This document shows positions 61,126-64,000 of a stretch of DNA of 64,000 bases, piece after piece. The notes under the pieces were generated by a model that was not told the DNA's origin, did not search any database, and saw only the letters and a program-made list of their open reading frames with translations. A program made the position numbers and the translations under genes. The DNA lies in assembly GCA_945897805.1 (NCBI GenBank), contig CAMDFX010000001.1:1-64000 (forward strand). The letters run 5' to 3'. Positions within the stretch are counted from its first letter, which is position 1. Every line of letters starts with the position of its first letter. The stretch comes from Chryseobacterium gleum. Lineage in GTDB: Bacteria; Bacteroidota; Bacteroidia; Flavobacteriales_D; Crocinitomicaceae.

Positions 61126-62595
61126 ATGAAGATTCTAAGTTTATCTATATGGTTGATTTTTCTCTTTCAAATCGAAAATTCATTCATTTTTTCGCAAAGC
61201 GAGTTAGATAATGTCAAAAATCAAATTGTAAATGATCCATTGTTAGCCAATGCAAGTGTTGGGATTTGTGTAATCGATTTAACTACAGGAGATAAAATCC
61301 TTCAGAATCAATCCAAAACTTCGCTCTCTCCTGCTTCAACCACCAAACTTTTTTCAACTGCTACTGCTTTTGAAATCTTGGGTGAAAATTACCAAACTGA
61401 AACAAAACTTTACACCACAAGTGAAATATCTGCCGCAGGTATCGTTTCTGGTGATTTATGGATTCGTGGCGGTGGAGATGTAACTTTGGGCAGCAAATAC
61501 TATAATTCAGAGGGAAATGAGTCAGATTTTCTTGCAAAATGGGCTGATACTTTATTTAAAATAGGTGTTCGAAAAATTGAAGGGAACATTATTGGTGATG
61601 CTTCTGAATTTGGATACAGAGGCGCCCCTGACGGCTGGACTTGGAATGACATGGGTAATTATTACGGCGCTGGACCCTCTGGATTGCCGATATATGACAA
61701 TATGTTGCGCTACTATTTTAAGATCAATGGAATTGCCACAAAACCGGAATTATTGAAAACTTTTCCAATCGTTGAAAATTTCAACTTCAATAACTACATC
61801 GAAGGAAGTAGCTCTAATGGCGACAATTCATACATCTACGGCGCGCCATATTCATTAGACCGTTTTGGAACTGGATTTTTGGAAGCAAATAGCAATATTA
61901 CTGTAAAGGGAAGTATTCCTGATCCTGAATTGCAATTTGCAATCGAGCTTAAAAAAGCGCTCATAGAAAGGGGAATTGAAGTAAATGGGAAAGCCCAAAA
62001 TGCGCGAAATATGCAATTGGAGTCAGCATGGAAAAGATACAGCGTTGGACATTTTTTGATTTTTAAACACAAAAGTCCAACAGTGGCTTCGATTGCTTAT
62101 TGGACTAATTTGAAAAGCGTTAATCTTTTTGCAGAAGAGTTGGTTTGTTGGATTGGATTTCATAAAAATGGCAACGGTTCGACAGAAAATGGCATCAATT
62201 ACATGGATAAGTTTTGGGATTCCCGCATCAACACCGCGGGACTATTTTTGAAAGACGGCAGCGGACTTTCACGCACAAATGCCATTAGTGCAGAGCACTT
62301 TTGTGAATTATTGAAACACATGCACCACTCAAAAAATGCAGCAGCTTTCAAAAAAACGTTGGCAATTGCAGGAGAAACGGGAACCATGGCAGAAATTTGT
62401 AAAAATCAAGCGGGTGAAGGTAGAGTCAAAGCCAAAAGTGGAACGATGTCAAAAGTAAAATCTTACGCAGGTTATGTAACTACAAAATCAGGGAAAGAAT
62501 TGGCTTTTGCGTTTATTTTCAATAATTACAATTGTACAAATAGCGCACTGGTTTTGAAGATCGAAAAGCTGATGAATACCATGGCTTTGATGTAA
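61126..62595 (+). CDS. dacB: D-alanyl-D-alanine carboxypeptidase/endopeptidase (PBP4, S13)
   Basis: A periplasmic penicillin-binding protein that trims and cuts peptide cross-links. Signal peptide at 1-23; the three active-site motifs are SPASTTKLFST (SxxK), LKDGSGLSRTNAIS (SxN) and KAKSGTMSKVKSYAGYV (K-S/T-G). Length 489 fits the family with its inserted domains. Diverges from the exopolysaccharide operon; ends in a perfect hairpin. Confidence 0.96.
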   Translation: MKILSLSIWLIFLFQIENSFIFSQSELDNVKNQIVNDPLLANASVGICVIDLTTGDKILQNQSKTSLSPASTTKLFSTATAFEILGENYQTETKLYTTSEISAAGIVSGDLWIRGGGDVTLGSKYYNSEGNESDFLAKWADTLFKIGVRKIEGNIIGDASEFGYRGAPDGWTWNDMGNYYGAGPSGLPIYDNMLRYYFKINGIATKPELLKTFPIVENFNFNNYIEGSSSNGDNSYIYGAPYSLDRFGTGFLEANSNITVKGSIPDPELQFAIELKKALIERGIEVNGKAQNARNMQLESAWKRYSVGHFLIFKHKSPTVASIAYWTNLKSVNLFAEELVCWIGFHKNGNGSTENGINYMDKFWDSRINTAGLFLKDGSGLSRTNAISAEHFCELLKHMHHSKNAAAFKKTLAIAGETGTMAEICKNQAGEGRVKAKSGTMSKVKSYAGYVTTKSGKELAFAFIFNNYNCTNSALVLKIEKLMNTMALM

Positions 62596-62637
62596 GTGAT
62601 TTTAGCCGTTAGAATCACTTACAGTCCTTATTTTTCT
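62591..62637 (+). terminator. Hairpin at the dacB stop, candidate terminator
   Basis: TGTAAGTGATT (62591-62601) and AATCACTTACA (62613-62623) form a perfect 11-bp stem with an 11-nt loop; the dacB stop TAA lies within the 5' arm. A T-rich but interrupted stretch follows, so termination is probable but not certain. Confidence 0.6.
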
Positions 62638-62737
62638 GGTATCTTCAGGTTTTTAAAACCCAATTTGTCAATTATTTTCACCACTTTCTTTCAAAAATCA
62701 ATATTTTAAGGGAACTTTGCATACATTATTAGGGTAA

Positions 62738-64000
62738 ATGAGAACAAAATACATCGATTTAATAGACCAAACTTTTGATTTTCCGCAAGATGAGTTCAAC
62801 TTGCAAGACGACCGATTAATTTTTCATGGAATTGATTTGATGCGATTGATTGAAGAATATGGCACACCATTGAAATTCAATTATCTGCCTCAGATTTCGT
62901 ACAATGTGCAAAGAGCCAAAGGTTGGTTTAGAGAAGCGATGAATAATATCGGTTACACAGGAAATTATTATTATTCCTATTGCACAAAAAGTTCGCATTT
63001 TGCCTTTGTTTTGGATGAAGTTTTGAAAAATGATGTACACATTGAAACGTCTTCAGCTTTCGATATTGATATCGTTAAAAATTTATATAATTCAGGGAAA
63101 ATAGCAGATGGAAAGTACGTGATTTGTAACGGATATAAACCTGAAAAATATATCAATAACATTGCGTCTTTGATGGCTGAAACAAATTTGAATATCGTTC
63201 CTGTTGTCGACAATACGCAAGAATTGCAAGATTTACTTTCAGCGACAGACAAGGATTTGAATATCGGTATTCGAATTGCTTCGGAGGAAGAACCAAAATT
63301 TGAATTTTATACCTCTCGTCTAGGTATTCGTTACCGTGAAATTGTTCCGTTTTATAAGGCGATGGTTCACGACAATCCGAGAGTTAAAGTGAAAATGTTG
63401 CATTTCTTTATCAATACTGGAATCAACGACACTTCCTACTATTGGAACGAATTAACCAAATTGTTGCGCATCTATTGCGACTTGAAAAAAGTTTGTCCAA
63501 CTTTAGATTCACTGAATATCGGCGGTGGATTTCCAATCAAAAAATCATTGGCATTCGATTTCGATTATGCTTACATGGTGAAAGAAATTTTAACGCAAGT
63601 GAAAAGAATGTGCACAGACAATGACATTCCTGAACCACACATTGTCACTGAATTTGGATCATTTACAGTCGGCGAAAGTGGTGGTGCTATTTTCAATGTT
63701 TTGCACCAAAAACAACAAAATGACCGTGAAAAATGGAGCATGATTGATTCGTCTTTCATGACCAATTTACCAGATACTTGGGCAATTAATCAACGATTTA
63801 TTATGCTGCCGATCAACAGATGGAACGACGATTATGAACGCGTTTTATTGGGAGGTTTGACATGTGATAGCGATGATTATTACAATTCAGAGCAACATTC
63901 AAATGCGATTTATTTGCCAAAGTTCAATAAAAACAAACCTTTGTACATTGGATTTTTCAATACGGGCGCATACCAAGAAACCATCGGAGGATTTGGCGGA
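62738..64000 (+). CDS. speA: Biosynthetic arginine decarboxylase, 3' end cut by window
   Basis: PLP enzyme (fold III) that turns arginine into agmatine for polyamine synthesis. The frame from ATG 62738 (MRTKYIDLIDQ) is open for all 421 codons to the window edge and is absent from the ORF track because it has no stop here. Features: GTPLKFNYLPQI, YYYSYCTKSSHFAFVLDE (PLP Lys region), LNIGGGFPIKKS (phosphate loop), TEFGSFTVGESGG and GFFNTGAYQETIGG near the C-terminal active site. The family is usually about 460 (bacteroidete form) to 630 residues, so little is missing. Confidence 0.92.
   Translation, partial: MRTKYIDLIDQTFDFPQDEFNLQDDRLIFHGIDLMRLIEEYGTPLKFNYLPQISYNVQRAKGWFREAMNNIGYTGNYYYSYCTKSSHFAFVLDEVLKNDVHIETSSAFDIDIVKNLYNSGKIADGKYVICNGYKPEKYINNIASLMAETNLNIVPVVDNTQELQDLLSATDKDLNIGIRIASEEEPKFEFYTSRLGIRYREIVPFYKAMVHDNPRVKVKMLHFFINTGINDTSYYWNELTKLLRIYCDLKKVCPTLDSLNIGGGFPIKKSLAFDFDYAYMVKEILTQVKRMCTDNDIPEPHIVTEFGSFTVGESGGAIFNVLHQKQQNDREKWSMIDSSFMTNLPDTWAINQRFIMLPINRWNDDYERVLLGGLTCDSDDYYNSEQHSNAIYLPKFNKNKPLYIGFFNTGAYQETIGGFGG

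Overview
The window looks like a chromosomal segment of an AT-rich Bacteroidota, most likely order Flavobacteriales and possibly Crocinitomicaceae or a relative (the family is inference). The grounds are: both type IX secretion C-terminal domain classes (type A and gliding-motility type B), the -7 promoter consensus TAnnTTTG in front of at least fourteen genes with no Shine-Dalgarno dependence, DUF6089, DUF2279 and choice-of-anchor L proteins, and the Bacteroidota ctaB-COXIII-COXIII-COXIV-SCO-SCO-DUF420 oxidase cluster. I see no rRNA, tRNA, CRISPR, prophage or intact insertion sequence. The content is mostly housekeeping and cell-envelope genes.

Layout. 0-6 kb: a dispersed repeat, an FAD oxidoreductase and ComF on the minus strand, then a eukaryote-like class Ia ribonucleotide reductase (nrdB-nrdA) and a truncated haemoglobin on the plus strand. 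6.3-6.6 kb: a second copy of the repeat family. 6.6-12 kb: a minus-strand oxidase-assembly operon read from ctaB towards DUF420. It supplies haem O, two subunit III proteins, subunit IV and two SCO-like proteins, but the catalytic subunits lie outside the window. 12.3-14.6 kb: DUF2752 and TM2 proteins and two tandem paralogous lipoproteins. 14.7-15.8 kb: an EamA transporter and the third repeat copy. 15.8-24 kb: Kdo transferase with an outer-membrane protein, a LolC/E-like permease that appears to start on a non-AUG codon, rbfA, an MsbA-like exporter and a type B T9SS adhesin-like protein.

24-40 kb: cofactor and nucleotide synthesis (ribE, nadK, pdxJ, purK-purE, ribF) mixed with envelope genes (DUF6089 protein, NamZ-type muramidase, a second LolC/E-like permease, LRR protein, type A T9SS protein, PASTA protein, ddl). 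40-51 kb: rfbB, DUF2279, then a minus-strand series of sufS-sufE-sufT-like-fabF, an MBOAT acyltransferase with its AlgJ-like partner, and gcvH, followed by prfB and an ArsC-like gene on plus. 51-61 kb: a long minus-strand run from a glycosyltransferase through Wza, Wzc and a WecA/TagO-like initiating transferase to a lytic transglycosylase and uvrA. 61-64 kb: dacB and the 5' two-thirds or so of arginine decarboxylase, cut by the window edge.

The genes join up around three jobs: aerobic respiration (oxidase biogenesis), building and trimming the cell envelope (Kdo, ddl, PBP4, NamZ, lytic transglycosylase, exopolysaccharide export, lipoprotein release) and nucleotide or cofactor supply. I did not find a convincing new multi-gene system. 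The most unusual signals are the three-part mosaic intergenic repeat, the likely ATT start of a LolC/E-like gene, promoters set so close to start codons that leaderless mRNAs are expected, inserts in both COX III paralogues, a Y-G hexanucleotide repeat at the Wzc tail, and an 8-bp tandem repeat in front of fabF.
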